This document shows positions 1-8,956 of a DNA stretch of 64,000 nt, in pieces. The stretch spans positions 98,016-162,015 of the forward strand of contig CAVVDM010000016.1 in assembly GCA_963746885.1 (NCBI GenBank), in the 5' to 3' direction. The notes below the pieces were generated by a model. It was not told the origin of the DNA and made no database searches. It saw only the letters and a list, made by a program, of their open reading frames with translations. The translations under genes and the position numbers were made by a program. Every line of letters begins with the position of its first letter. Positions within the stretch are counted from its first letter, which is position 1. The DNA is from DATARH01 sp963746885. Lineage in GTDB: Bacteria > Pseudomonadota > Alphaproteobacteria > ATCC43930 > CGMCC-115725.

Positions 1-374
1 ACAAGCGGGTTGATCTTGTTGGGGTCGCCGCCGAGCGCGATCATCGCCGCCCGCATCGCCGCGAGGTCGACGACCGCCGGCACCCCGGTCAGATCCTGCA
101 TCAGCACCCGCGCCGGGCGGAACGCGATCTCGCGGTCGGAACGCTTGGCCACCAGCCAGGCGCCGAGCGCCTTGATGTCGTCGACCGTCACGGTGCGGCC
201 GTTTTCCAGCCGCACCAGGTTTTCCAGCAGGATCTTCATCGAGAACGGCAGGCGCGACACGTCGCCAAGTCCGGCCGCGCTCGCCGCCGCCGCGAGGCTG
301 AAGTAATCGTAGCGCTTGCCCTCGACGTCGAGGGTGCGGCGGGCCTTCAGGGTGTCGTGGCCGGTGACGCTCAC
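1..374 (-). CDS. acnA: Aconitate hydratase A, N-terminal part (truncated by window edge)
   Basis: The minus strand reads an open frame from a GTG at 374 to the window edge with no stop, giving about 124 residues. They match the start of the AcnA/IRP1-type aconitase family: GHDTLK near residue 5, DVSRLPFSMKILLENL around residues 40-55, then KRSDREIAFRPARVLMQD and TGVPAVVDLAAMR. In the family this enzyme isomerises citrate and isocitrate in the TCA cycle using a 4Fe-4S cluster; the cluster cysteines lie further downstream, outside the window. The start is supported by GAGAGGAG about 7 bases upstream of the GTG. Family assignment is firm; anything about the rest of the gene is unseen. Confidence 0.9.
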   Translation of the reverse strand, partial: MSVTGHDTLKARRTLDVEGKRYDYFSLAAAASAAGLGDVSRLPFSMKILLENLVRLENGRTVTVDDIKALGAWLVAKRSDREIAFRPARVLMQDLTGVPAVVDLAAMRAAMIALGGDPNKINPL

Positions 375-473
375 GGGAATTCTCCTCTCGATATTCGGGG
401 CTTCTGGCCGGGCGGCGGGGGGCTACGATACTCCGCCGGCCGGCTCAAGCAAGATCGGCAAGCAGGCGGGCGG

Positions 474-689
474 TTACGGCGCGGCGTCGAGTTGCGCCCG
501 GCCGCGCTCGGTCAAGGCGAGATGTCCGTCGGCGGTGTGCCGCACCAGGTCGTCGCCGATCGCGTCTTCCCACGCGCAGTTGAGCGGGCAGGTGCTGCCC
601 CAGGCGTCGCGCATCTCGGCATAGCGGCGCGGCCGGGCGGCCAGCCATTGCAGGAATTGCCGGGTCAGCAGCTTCGCCTCGCTCGCCAT
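474..689 (-). CDS. Small conserved hypothetical protein (71 aa)
   Basis: ATG at 689 is preceded by GGGAGG at a good distance, giving a 71-residue protein that starts MASEAKLLTRQFLQWLAARP. It has no signal peptide or membrane segment. It contains a CP dipeptide near residue 31, a WEDA motif, and a C-terminal LTERGRAQL segment that resembles the end of small winged-helix or MarR-like folds. I believe similar short proteins occur in other alphaproteobacteria, but I know no function. It lies about 100 bp from the acnA start on the same strand, so it is upstream of acnA and could be co-transcribed with it. A much longer frame reading in from upstream (to 1025) has no coding character before this ATG. 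Confidence 0.6.
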   Translation of the reverse strand: MASEAKLLTRQFLQWLAARPRRYAEMRDAWGSTCPLNCAWEDAIGDDLVRHTADGHLALTERGRAQLDAAP

Positions 690-860
690 CGTGCATCCTC
701 CCCTCGTCATCCCGGCGCGCCGGTTGAGCGATGGACCCCGGCTTTCGCTCGGACGACAAGCTAATTGCCGAGCAACCGGTTTGTCCAATATACGCCGGTT
801 TGTCGGCTTGGTGCAGCGCAGCGCCGCGTCACTGTAAAGGACAGAACGGGAGGTCGGACG

Positions 861-2661
861 ATGGCGACGCGCAACCAGATGCTGAACGGCGGGCAGGTGA
901 TCGTCGATTATCTGATCCGCGAGAAGGTGCCGTATGCGTTCGGCCTGTGCGGCCACGGCAATATCGGCTTCATCGACGCGCTCTACGAGCGGGCCGACGA
1001 GATCAAGACGATCTCGACCCATCACGAGACCGTGTCGGGCTTCATGGCCGACGTCTATTACCGGGTCAGCGGCCAGCCGACCGCGACCTTCACCTCATGC
1101 GGGCCGGGCTCGGCCAATCTGCCGGTCGCGCTGGCCAACGCCTATCTCGATTCGGTGCCGTTCCTCGCGGTCACCGGCAACATCCCAACGAGCCAGTTCA
1201 ACCGCGGCGCCTTTCAGGAGCTCTACCGGCAATACCAGGCCGATTTTCCCGTCGACCGTGCGGGCGATGTGCAAGCGGGTGTTCCAGCCGACCCGCGGCG
1301 AGCAGGTGCCGCTGGCCATCCGGCAGGCGTGGAAGACGATGGTGACGGGGCGGCCCGGCCCGGTCGTGCTCGACGTGCCGTTCGACATCTTCAAGGAGGA
1401 CGCCGCGCCCGAAACCCCCGATCCGCGCGAGTGGAGCGCCAACATCTCGTGCCGCTGCGGCGCCGATCCCGAGGGCGTGGCGCGCGCCGCCGAGATGCTG
1501 CTTGCCGCCGAGCGGCCGGTGATCCTGGTCGGGCAGGGGGTGCGCTACGGCGGCGCGGCGGCCGAATTGCTGCGCCTCGCCGAGCGCCTGCAGATCCCGG
1601 TCGGCGCCTCGGCCAGCGGGCTCGGCGCGATCGACACCAACCATCCGTTGTCGCTCGGCCTCGTCTCGCGCGGCGGCCTCTATCAGGCCAATGCCGCGGC
1701 CCGCCAGGCCGATGTGCTGCTGGCATTGGGGGTGCGCTTCGACGACCGCACCTCATCGTCGTGGCTGCAGGGCTATTCGTTCACGATCCCGCCGACCAAA
1801 CTGATCCATGTCGACATCGACCCCGACGAGATCGGCCGCAACTACCCGGTGGCGCTCGGCCTGATGGCCGACGTGCGCACCTTCCTGCGCCAATTGCTGG
1901 CTGAGATCGAGGCGCGGCAGGCGCCGCAGACGACGCCGGCGCGGCAGGCGTGGCTCGCCGCGATCGCCGGCTGGCGACGCGAGTGGGAGGCGCTGGTCGC
2001 GCCGGGCTATACCGATGACGCGACGCCGATCAACCCGCAGCGTGCTGCCCACGAGATCGATCGCGCGCTGCCCGAGGATGCGATCCTGGTCAGCGACATC
2101 GGCGTCCACCACAACTGGCTCTTGCAGTTCTGCAAGCCGCGGCGGCCCGATTCGCTGATCGGCTGCATGGGGTTCGGGCCGATGGGCTTTGGCGTCGCCG
2201 GCGTGCTCGGCGCCAAGCTCGCCGCGCCCGAGCGGCCCTGCGTCTCGGTGTGCGGCGACGGCGCCTTTTTCATGCACGCGAATGTGCTAGGCACCGCCGT
2301 CGAGTACGGCATCCCGGCGGTGTGGGTGGTGTGGAACAATTATTCCTATGCGTCGATTCGCGGCCTGCAGCGCGGCTATCTCGACGGGCGCGAGCTGGCG
2401 ACCGAGTTCCGCCATCCCGAGACGGGCGAACGCTACAACCCGGATTTCGCGGCTCTTGCCCGCTCATGCGGCGTCGCGGGCGTGCGCATCGACCGCGCCG
2501 GCGATCTCGGCGACGCGGTGCGCGCCGGCATTGCCAGCGGCAAGCCCTATCTGATCGACGCCAATATCAGCGCCGACCTCAACCCCGGCGGCGCCGGGGT
2601 GTGGGAGTTGCCGGGCCTCGGCCAGAGCCGGCCGGCGATCGGTGGCCGCTTCGAGCCCTGA
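861..2661 (+). CDS. ThDP-dependent enzyme, acetolactate synthase-like (one frameshift)
   Basis: This is a protein of about 600 residues of the pyruvate oxidase/acetolactate synthase (IlvB) superfamily. The N-terminal PYR domain carries HHETVSGFMADVYYR, whose Glu is the expected cofactor-activating residue, and FTSCGPGSANLP. A central domain follows (VILVGQGVRYGG). The C-terminal PP domain has the ThDP/Mg motif GDGAFF...WNNYSY. The frame breaks near 1244-1247, where TTTT should be TTT; removing one T joins ADFP to STVRAMCKRVF. The start ATG 861 has GGGAGG upstream. No small regulatory subunit (ilvN) is adjacent, so a role in branched-chain amino acid synthesis is not supported; the substrate is unknown and could be another 2-oxo acid. 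It ends 36 bp before rnpB. Confidence 0.8.
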
Positions 2662-2696
2662 TGACAGAACCGGCGGCGCGTCCCATATGATCCCAT

Positions 2697-3120
2697 GCCA
2701 GACGGTCGGATGGCCGCTCTCCGCCCGGGTTTGCCCTTGGGTGGGGGGAGGAAAGTCCGGGCTCCACGGAGGCACGGTGCCGGGTAACGCCCGGCGGGGG
2801 AAACCTTAGGGAAAGTGCCACAGAAACACACCGCCGAGCCCATGCCGTCCCACCGGCTTGCCGCGTGGGACCCTATGGGCGGCAAGGGTGAAATGGTGCG
2901 GTAAGAGCGCACCGCGCGGCCGGCAACGGCGGCGGCAGGGCAAACCCCACCGGGAGCAAGACCAAGTAGGAGCGGCAGGCACGGCCTCAAAAACCGTGCC
3001 GGGCGGGCCTTCGCGCCGCCGCTCGGGTCGGTCGCGCGAGGCGTTCGGCGACGAGCGTCCCAGATGAATGGCCATCCCCGCTTTCGGGCGGGACAGAACC
3101 CGGCTTACAGACCGTCTGGC
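2697..3120 (+). ncRNA. rnpB: RNase P RNA, bacterial class A
   Basis: This is the catalytic RNA of RNase P, which matures tRNA 5' ends. The ends are set by a perfect 11-bp P1 helix: GCCAGACGGTC at 2697-2707 pairs with GACCGTCTGGC at 3110-3120. The universally conserved GAGGAAAGTCCGGGCTCC element starts near 2748, GGTGAAATGGTGCGGTAAGA near 2888, and the matching 3' core strand ACAGAACCCGGCTTAC precedes the 3' P1 arm. The length of 424 nt is normal for alphaproteobacteria. Small frames overlapping this stretch on both strands are not genes. Confidence 0.96.
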
Positions 3121-3532
3121 AGCGCTCTCCGGTTTTCGGCATTCGCAAGATTTTGTGCTTGCGGTCTCCCCATGACACTACGAGTATGTACTTGACAGGT
3201 TCCGCTGCCCGTGCATTGGCATGCAGCGCCGCATCGTTTCGCGTCCGTGTTGAGTCGTTGCGCCGTCCCGTCCTCTATAGAACATTATAAGAACTTTGCG
3301 TCGCGTGCTTTGTCCCGACTTTTGTTGCGGATGCCGTGATGTGGCCGAGTCTTCCCAAAGCTGAACATTTGGAATCGCGAATTTTTACTGAAAAGGCATT
3401 GACGCCCATGTCAGCCCATGATATCCCATCTTTACCCATGGGCGAGCACCATCGTTCTGGGGGGAACTCGATGGTGTTGCTACCGGGCCTGCCCCTTGCC
3501 GGACGCCTGTGGGGGAGCGTTGGGGGAAGCAA
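3121..3532. other. Intergenic region carrying the dcw control sequences
   Basis: There is no gene in this 412-bp stretch between rnpB and mraZ. It holds the MraZ-type direct repeats (listed separately). Upstream of them, TTGAGT at 3250-3255 and TCTATA at 3274-3279 with an 18-bp spacer form a weak candidate sigma-70 promoter. Downstream of the boxes an inverted repeat, CACCATCG at 3447-3454 and CGATGGTG at 3469-3476 with a 14-nt loop, could fold in the mraZ leader. No convincing rnpB terminator was found. The promoter call is tentative; the repeats are clear. Confidence 0.5.
3405..3439 (-). promoter_or_regulatory. Four MraZ boxes (predicted mraZ operator)
   Basis: CCCAT occurs at 3405, 3415, 3425 and 3435, exactly every 10 bp. 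Read on the minus strand this is four copies of TGGGN separated by 5-nt spacers (TGGGT, TGGGA, TGGGC, TGGGC). The Escherichia coli MraZ protein is known to bind TGGGN direct repeats with 5-nt spacing in its own promoter region, so this is very probably where MraZ represses the dcw cluster. The boxes begin about 130 bp upstream of the mraZ start. The repeat is seen directly; the binding is inference. Confidence 0.8.
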
Positions 3533-4012
3533 GTGGAACTGTTTCTTTCCACTTATGTGAACAAGGTCGACCGCAAGGGGCGAGTTTCAGTGCCGGCGAC
3601 CTTTCGCTCCACCCTGGCGACTCACCGCCAGCCTAATCTGGTCATTGCCTTTCCTTCCTTTCGGGCGCCGACGGTCGAATGCACCGGGAGCGACCGGATG
3701 GAGGAGATTCAGGAACGCATCGAAAGCCTCGAGCAGTTCTCCGAAGAGTACGAAAACCTGGCGCAACTCTTCGCCGATGCGCATCCTCTGACGGTGGACG
3801 GCGAAGGCCGCGTCATTCTGCCAGAAAAACTCAAGGAACACGCGCATATTGCCGGCGAGGTCGCGTTTGTCGGGCTCGGTGCGATGTTCCAGCTGTGGGA
3901 TCCGGCGCGTTACGAAGAGCATCGTGCCGCGGTGCGCGAGCGCGCGAGCCGCCAGGGCACAACCTTGCCGCCCCGCAACGGCGGGCCGCGGCGGCCGGCA
4001 TGGCCGGCATGA
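3533..4012 (+). CDS. mraZ: Transcriptional regulator MraZ
   Basis: First gene of the dcw cluster and its likely autorepressor. The 159-residue protein has two SpoVT/AbrB-like halves, each with the DxxGR signature: VDRKGRVSVP near residue 12 and VDGEGRVILP near residue 85. I chose GTG 3533 because it gives the usual MraZ opening (ELFLSTYVNKVDRKGR) and has GGGGGA 5-10 bases upstream; the frame extends 24 bases further upstream but without family similarity. The C-terminal tail after residue 130 is Arg/Gly/Pro-rich. Its stop overlaps the rsmH start (ATGA at 4009-4012), so the two are translationally coupled. Operator boxes lie just upstream. Confidence 0.93.
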   Translation: MELFLSTYVNKVDRKGRVSVPATFRSTLATHRQPNLVIAFPSFRAPTVECTGSDRMEEIQERIESLEQFSEEYENLAQLFADAHPLTVDGEGRVILPEKLKEHAHIAGEVAFVGLGAMFQLWDPARYEEHRAAVRERASRQGTTLPPRNGGPRRPAWPA

Positions 4013-5068
4013 CAGAGCCGCAGTCGCCGGGCGATGCGGGCCAATCGGCGCCGCAAGCGGCTGCGGCCGATTCCTCGCCTGACCACGTGCCAGTATTGCT
4101 CGATGCGGTGCTGGCCGCACTCGCGCCCCACGACGACGCGGTCTACGTCGACGGCACGTTCGGCGGCGGCGGCTACAGCGCGGCCTTGTTGGCGGCGGCG
4201 CGCTGTCGTGTCGTCGGCATCGACCGAGATCCCGATTCGGTGCGGCGGGGCGCGGCGCTTGCGGCGCGGCATCCCGGGCGGCTGACGCTGATCGAGGGCC
4301 GGTTCGCCGACATGGCGCGGCTGGTCGGCGACGCAGTGCCCGGCCCGATCGCCGGGGTGGCGCTCGATCTCGGGACTTTCCTCGATCCAGCTCGATGATC
4401 CGAATCGCGGGTTTTCGTTCCGCCTCGACGGGCCGCTCGACATGCGCATGGGCGGCGATGGGGAGAGCGCGGCGGATCTTGTCGCGCGGCTCCCGGAAGG
4501 CGAGCTGGCAGCGCTGATCCGCGCACTCGGTGAGGAGCGGTTTGCCCGCCGCGTTGCCCGGGCGATCGTCGTCGCGCGGCAAAATTCGCCGATCCGCCGC
4601 ACCGGCGAGCTGGCCGAGATCGTGCGCGGCGCGATCCCGACGCGCGAAGCCGGCCGCGATCCTGCCACCCGCACATTCCAGGCGCTGCGCATCGCGGTCA
4701 ACGACGAGCTCGGCGAGCTCGATCGCGGGCTGATCGGCGCCGAGCGCCTGCTGATGCCGGGCGGCCGGCTCGCTGTCGTCGCGTTCCATTCGCTTGAGGA
4801 TGTCCGGGTCAAGAGCTTCCTGCGGCTGCGCAGTGGGGCGGCAGCCGTGTCGCGCCATGCCGCGCCGCCGCCGGGCGTGCCGGCACCGAGCTTCCGGCTG
4901 CTGAGCCGTCGGGCGATCCGCCCGAGCGCCGCCGAGATTGCGCGCAATCCGCGGGCCCGCTCGGCCCGGCTGCGATCGGCTGAGCGCACCGCTGCGCCGC
5001 CCCGTTTCGAGGGGTCGGTCGCCGGGCGAGCGCAGCCGCGGTCCACCGTTGGAGGTGCGGCACGATGA
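4009..5068 (+). CDS. rsmH: 16S rRNA (cytosine1402-N4)-methyltransferase (one frameshift)
   Basis: RsmH (MraW) methylates C1402 in the ribosomal P site using SAM. Visible family motifs are HVPVLLDAVLAAL near residue 27, the SAM-binding VDGTFGGGGYSAALL, DLDLG-type VALDLG, and after the break LDDPNRGFSFRLDGPLDMRM, ARTFQALRIAVNDEL-like and VVAFHSLEDVRVK. The frame breaks near 4376-4381; one extra base there (A or T of GGGACTTTCC) separates VALDLG from SSIQLDDP. A further in-frame ATG at 4000 is possible. The gene overlaps mraZ upstream and ftsL downstream (ATGA at 5065-5068). The break is more likely an assembly error than a pseudogene because both halves are intact. Confidence 0.9.
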
Positions 5069-5568
5069 CCAAACTCGGCGCCGCTTTCTGGGTGGGCCTC
5101 GTGCTGACCAGCGGCTTCACGACCTACAAGGTCAAATACGCGGTCCAGGACATCGAGGACCAGCTGCTCAAGGCGCGCCAGGAAACCGTCGCCGACCAGC
5201 AGGAGATCCGGGTCCTGACGGCGGACTGGGCCTACCTCAACCAGCCCGAACGGCTCGCTGCGCTGAACAACCGGTTCCTCCACCTGGTTCCAATCAGCGC
5301 CAAGCAGCTGCAGCAGAAGATCACAGATATTCCGTTGCGCGCGCCGGCCGCGGCTCCCGAAATGCTGGTTGCGGCAAACTCTGCCGCGCCGACCCCGGCG
5401 CCTGAGGCAGCGCCACCGACCCCGGCGGCGGCGCTGCCGATTACCCCGGTGGCGTATCGCCTGCCGCCGGCCGTACCTGCCGCTCCGATTCAATTGGCCA
5501 AGGCCGAGCCGACCGGCCGGCCGAACTCGCTCGATGCGCTGATCGCGCAGATCGCCGAGGCGCCGTAA
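5065..5568 (+). CDS. ftsL: Cell division protein FtsL-like
   Basis: This is a 167-residue bitopic protein in the ftsL slot between rsmH and ftsI. It has one N-terminal membrane segment (AAFWVGLVLTSGFTTYKVKY, residues 5-25), a short coiled-coil stretch (ALKA-type heptads around residues 30-60, with EDQLLKARQE), and the ADWAYLNQPERLAALN motif typical of alphaproteobacterial FtsL. A Pro/Ala-rich C-terminal half follows. In the family FtsL joins FtsB and FtsQ to activate FtsW/FtsI septal synthesis. Its TAA overlaps the ftsI ATG (TAATG). Confidence 0.85.
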   Translation: MTKLGAAFWVGLVLTSGFTTYKVKYAVQDIEDQLLKARQETVADQQEIRVLTADWAYLNQPERLAALNNRFLHLVPISAKQLQQKITDIPLRAPAAAPEMLVAANSAAPTPAPEAAPPTPAAALPITPVAYRLPPAVPAAPIQLAKAEPTGRPNSLDALIAQIAEAP

Positions 5569-7351
5569 TGCCGTCACCTCATCGTCTCGACGAGAATCCC
5601 TGCCGGCCGCGCCATTTCCGGCCGCCGCCGCCCTGCGCGCCGGTAATTGCCGACGAGCGTGCCACCGCCACGCTCGAGACCTGCCGCACTCGCCTGGTCG
5701 CGACCGCGGTTCTGTTCGCCTTTGTCTTCATTGCCCTGGCGCTGCGTCTGGTCGAAATCGTGCTGGTGTCGGGCGGTAGTGCCGATGCGGCTGTCCACCG
5801 CCCGCGAGCGGTCGCCCCGCCGCTGATGCGCGCCGACCTCCTCGACCGTACCGGCCGGCTGCTTGCGACGACGCTCGAGAGCCCGTCGCTGTATGCCGAC
5901 CCGCGCAAGATCATCGATGCCCGCGAGGCGACGCGCGCCATCATGTCGGTCTTGCCGCAGCTCGATCCCAAACAGCTCCTGGCCAAGCTGACCTCGGGAA
6001 AGAGCTTTGTGTGGATCAAGCGGCGGTTGACGCCGCGCCAGCAATACGACGTCAACCGGCTCGGGATTCCCGGGCTGCAATTCCAGCGCGAGGAACGCCG
6101 GGTCTATCCGCTCGGCGATCTGGCGGCGCATGTGGTCGGCTTTTGCGGGATCGACAATAACGGGCTAGCCGGCATCGAGCGGTCTCTCGACAGCCGAATC
6201 AAGGCCAGCTCCGGGCCGGTTCAGCTGTCGCTCGACGCTCGCGTCCAGTTCATTCTGCACGAGGAGTTGACGAAGGTTATCAGCGATTTCAGCGCCAAGG
6301 GCGCCGCCGGCATCGTCATGGACGTGCGCACCGGCGAGGTCGTCGCGATGGTGTCATTGCCGGATTTCGACCCCAACCATCCCGGCGTTGATCAACCACA
6401 ACCTGCCACCGGCGGAGGAGAAACAGGAAAAGGAGCGCACCTTCAACAAGATCACGCTCGGCGAGTACGAGATGGGCTCGGCATTCAAGATTTTTAATAC
6501 CGCAATGGCGCTCGATGCCGGCACCGCCACGATGACGAGCGTTTACGATGCGATCCACCCGATCCACATCGGCCGCTTCACGATCACCGATTACCACGGC
6601 AAGCATCGGATGCTGAGCGTGCCCGAGATCTTCATGTATTCGTCGAACATCGGCTCGGCGCGCATGGCGCTGCAGGCGGGCGCCGAGCGGCAGCGCGGGT
6701 TTTTGTCTCGTCTCGGTCTGTTGAAGCCGGCGCCGTTCCGTTCGACAAGGTTTCGAAACCGCGCTTCCCCAACCCCTGGCGCGAGGTCAACGTCATCACG
6801 ATCGCTTATGGTCATGGCATCGCGGTCAGCCCGTTGCAGGTCGCAACGGCGACGTCGGCGATCGTCAATGGCGGCATCCTGCACCCCGCGACGCTCCTCA
6901 AGCTGCCGCCCGGCAGTCACGCCGGCCGGGCGAGCGGGTGATTTCCCCGAAGACCTCGGAGCAAATGCGCAAGCTGCTGCGGCTGGTCGTCGAATACGGC
7001 ACCGCACGCTTTGCCGAAGCGCCGGGCTATGTCGTCGGCGGCAAGACCGGCACGGCCGAAAAAAACCAGGGCGGGCATTACGAGCTGAAAAAGCTGATGT
7101 CCGATTTCGTCTCCGTGTTCCCGATGCAGGATCCGAGGTATCTGGTACTGACGTTGGTCGACGAGCCACACGGGACCAAGGCAACGCATGGCTACGCCAC
7201 CGCCGGCTGGACGGTCGTGCCGGCGACCAGCCGTATCATCGAGCGCATCGCGCCGATCCTCGGTGTGCCGCCGGTCGACGAATCATCGCCCGCGATCGTT
7301 CAGGCCCTGGCGGTGAGAAGCTTGCAGGGCAAACGGATTGAAGCTTACTGA
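5568..7351 (+). CDS. ftsI: Peptidoglycan D,D-transpeptidase FtsI / PBP3 (three frameshifts)
   Basis: Septal class B penicillin-binding protein. After a Pro-rich cytoplasmic start it has one membrane anchor (TAVLFAFVFIALALRLVEIV, about residues 45-65), the dimerisation region (LLDRTGRLLATTLESPSLYADP), then the transpeptidase domain with the active-site SxxK as GSAFKIFN, the SxN triad as SSNIGSARMAL, and KTG as GGKTGTAEK. The frame breaks near 6380 (one extra base), near 6726-6735 (probably one missing G) and near 6940 (probably one missing G). All three catalytic motifs are present, so the gene is almost certainly functional in the organism. The first motif residue pair is A-F rather than the commoner T-F. 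Confidence 0.9.
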
Positions 7352-8838
7352 CCTGACGGGTCCAGCCGCCGCGCCCGGTCCCGCCCGCTCCGGGCCGCCA
7401 CTCCTCGCCGATCCCGAGATCGTCGGCCTGACCGCCGATTCGCGCCAGGTGAAGCCCGGCTTTTTGTTTGCCGCGTTGCGCGGCACAAGCCAGGACGGGC
7501 GCGCCTTTGCCGGCGACGCGGTCGCAAGCGGCGCGGTGGCGATCCTGACCGATGACCCGGCGGCGCTCGCGCTCGACGACGACGCAAGGCGCCGTGTCGC
7601 GGTCATTGCCGACGCCAACCCGGCGCGCTGCCTCGCTCTCCTCGCGGCGCGCTTCTACCGGCGCCAGCCGGCCACCGTCGTCGCGGTCACCGGGCACCAA
7701 CGGCAAGACCTCGGTCGCCCATTTCACGCGCGAGATCTGGACCGCGACAGGCGTTCCGGCGGCAAGCCTCGGCACGCTCGGCCTCGTATCGCCGCAAGGC
7801 CGCCGCGCCGGGGCACTGACGACGCCTGACCCGGTCGCCCTTCACCGCGATCTTGCCGCGCTGGCGGCGGACGGCGTCGAGCACGTCGCGATCGAGGCGT
7901 CGAGCCATGGCCTGGCGCAGTTTCGCCTCGACGGCCTGACCGTTCAAGGCGGCGGCGTTCACCAATCTGACCCGCGACCATCTCGACTATCACGGCGACA
8001 TGGAGTCGCTACCGCGCCGCCAAGGAGCGCCTGTTCGCCGAACTGATGGCGCCCGGCGGCGCCGCGGTCCTCAACGCCGACAGCCCGGAATTCGCCCACC
8101 TTGCGGCGCTGTGCCGCGCGCAGGGGCATCGCATCATCCCCTATGGCAGCGCGCCGACGGCCGATCTGCGAATCCTCGATCGCGTGGCACGGCCGTTCGG
8201 GCAACGCCTCTCGGCATCGCTGTTCGGCAAGCGTCACGACATCGAGTTGCCGCTGGTCGGCGCCTTCCAGGCGATGAACGTGCTGGCGGCGCTGGGGCTC
8301 GTGGTCGCGACCGGCGTCGGCGCTGGCGGCCGTGCTGCCGGTCCTGCCGCAGTTGTGCGGCGTCCCCGGCCGCCTGCAGCCGGTCGGGGAGAGCGCCGCC
8401 GGCGCGCCGGTCTTTGTCGACTACGCCCACACGCCCGATGCGCTGGCGACGGTGCTCGCCGCGCTGCGCCCGCACGCCGCAAGGCCGCCTCGCCATCGTA
8501 TTCGGCGCCGGCGGCGACCGCGACCGCGGCAAGCGGCCGCTGATGGGACGCGTCGCGGCCGACAGGTGCCGATCTGGTCTATGTCACCGACGACAATCCG
8601 CGTGGCGAGGAGCCGGCGGAGATTCGCCGCGCGATTCTCGCCGCAGCGCCGCGCGCCGGTTGAAATCGGCGACCGGCGCCGAGCGATCGCCGCGGCGATC
8701 GGCGAATTGCGCCGCGGCGACGTTCTGGTGATTGCCGGCAAGGGCCACGAAACGGGCCAGATCGTCGGCCGCGACATTCTGCCGTTCGACGATGCTGTGG
8801 TGGCCCGCGAGATGCTCGCCGCGGGGGACCGCGCGTGA
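7338..8838 (+). CDS. murE: UDP-N-acetylmuramyl-tripeptide synthetase MurE (about seven frameshifts)
   Basis: MurE adds the third stem amino acid (meso-diaminopimelate in Gram-negatives) to UDP-MurNAc-L-Ala-D-Glu. Motifs are in order but in shifting frames: GLTADSRQVKPGFLFAAL, the ATP site VTGTNGKTS (broken by an extra G near 7690), IEASSHGLAQFRLDGL, FTNLTRDHLDYHGDM, VDYAHTPDAL, VFGAGGDRDRGKRPLMG, VTDDNPRGEEP (the DNPR Dap-recognition motif) and IAGKGHETGQ. Breaks lie near 7690, 7945, 8011, 8320, 8480, 8566 and 8660, and each is fixed by removing one base. The start is a TTG at 7338 overlapping the ftsI stop; this is the least certain point. No murF follows. Confidence 0.88.
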
Positions 8839-8956
8839 TCCTTAGCGGCGGGTTGTCCCCCACTTGCGATATCGCTATGCGCTACCTCTCCCGGTCGCGC
8901 CGGCCATTTCGACGAGCCGCTGTGCCCGCCCGCGACAGCCGACGAAACATGACCAA

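Noticed and set aside
3192..3220. TTGACA at 3192 as a promoter -35
   Set aside because: No acceptable -10 hexamer at 16-18 bp spacing.
3910..5577. Long minus-strand open frame (555 codons) opposite rsmH/ftsL
   Set aside because: Very Arg/Pro/Ala-rich, no recognisable motif, and antisense to clear dcw genes; it is a shadow of high-GC coding sequence.
6370..6950. Programmed ribosomal frameshifting in ftsI
   Set aside because: No slippery heptamer or common context at the breaks, and the same kind of break recurs in many unrelated genes of the window.
8839..8956. murF remnant between murE and mraY
   Set aside because: Translated all frames of this 118-bp gap; no Mur ligase motif or P-loop was seen.
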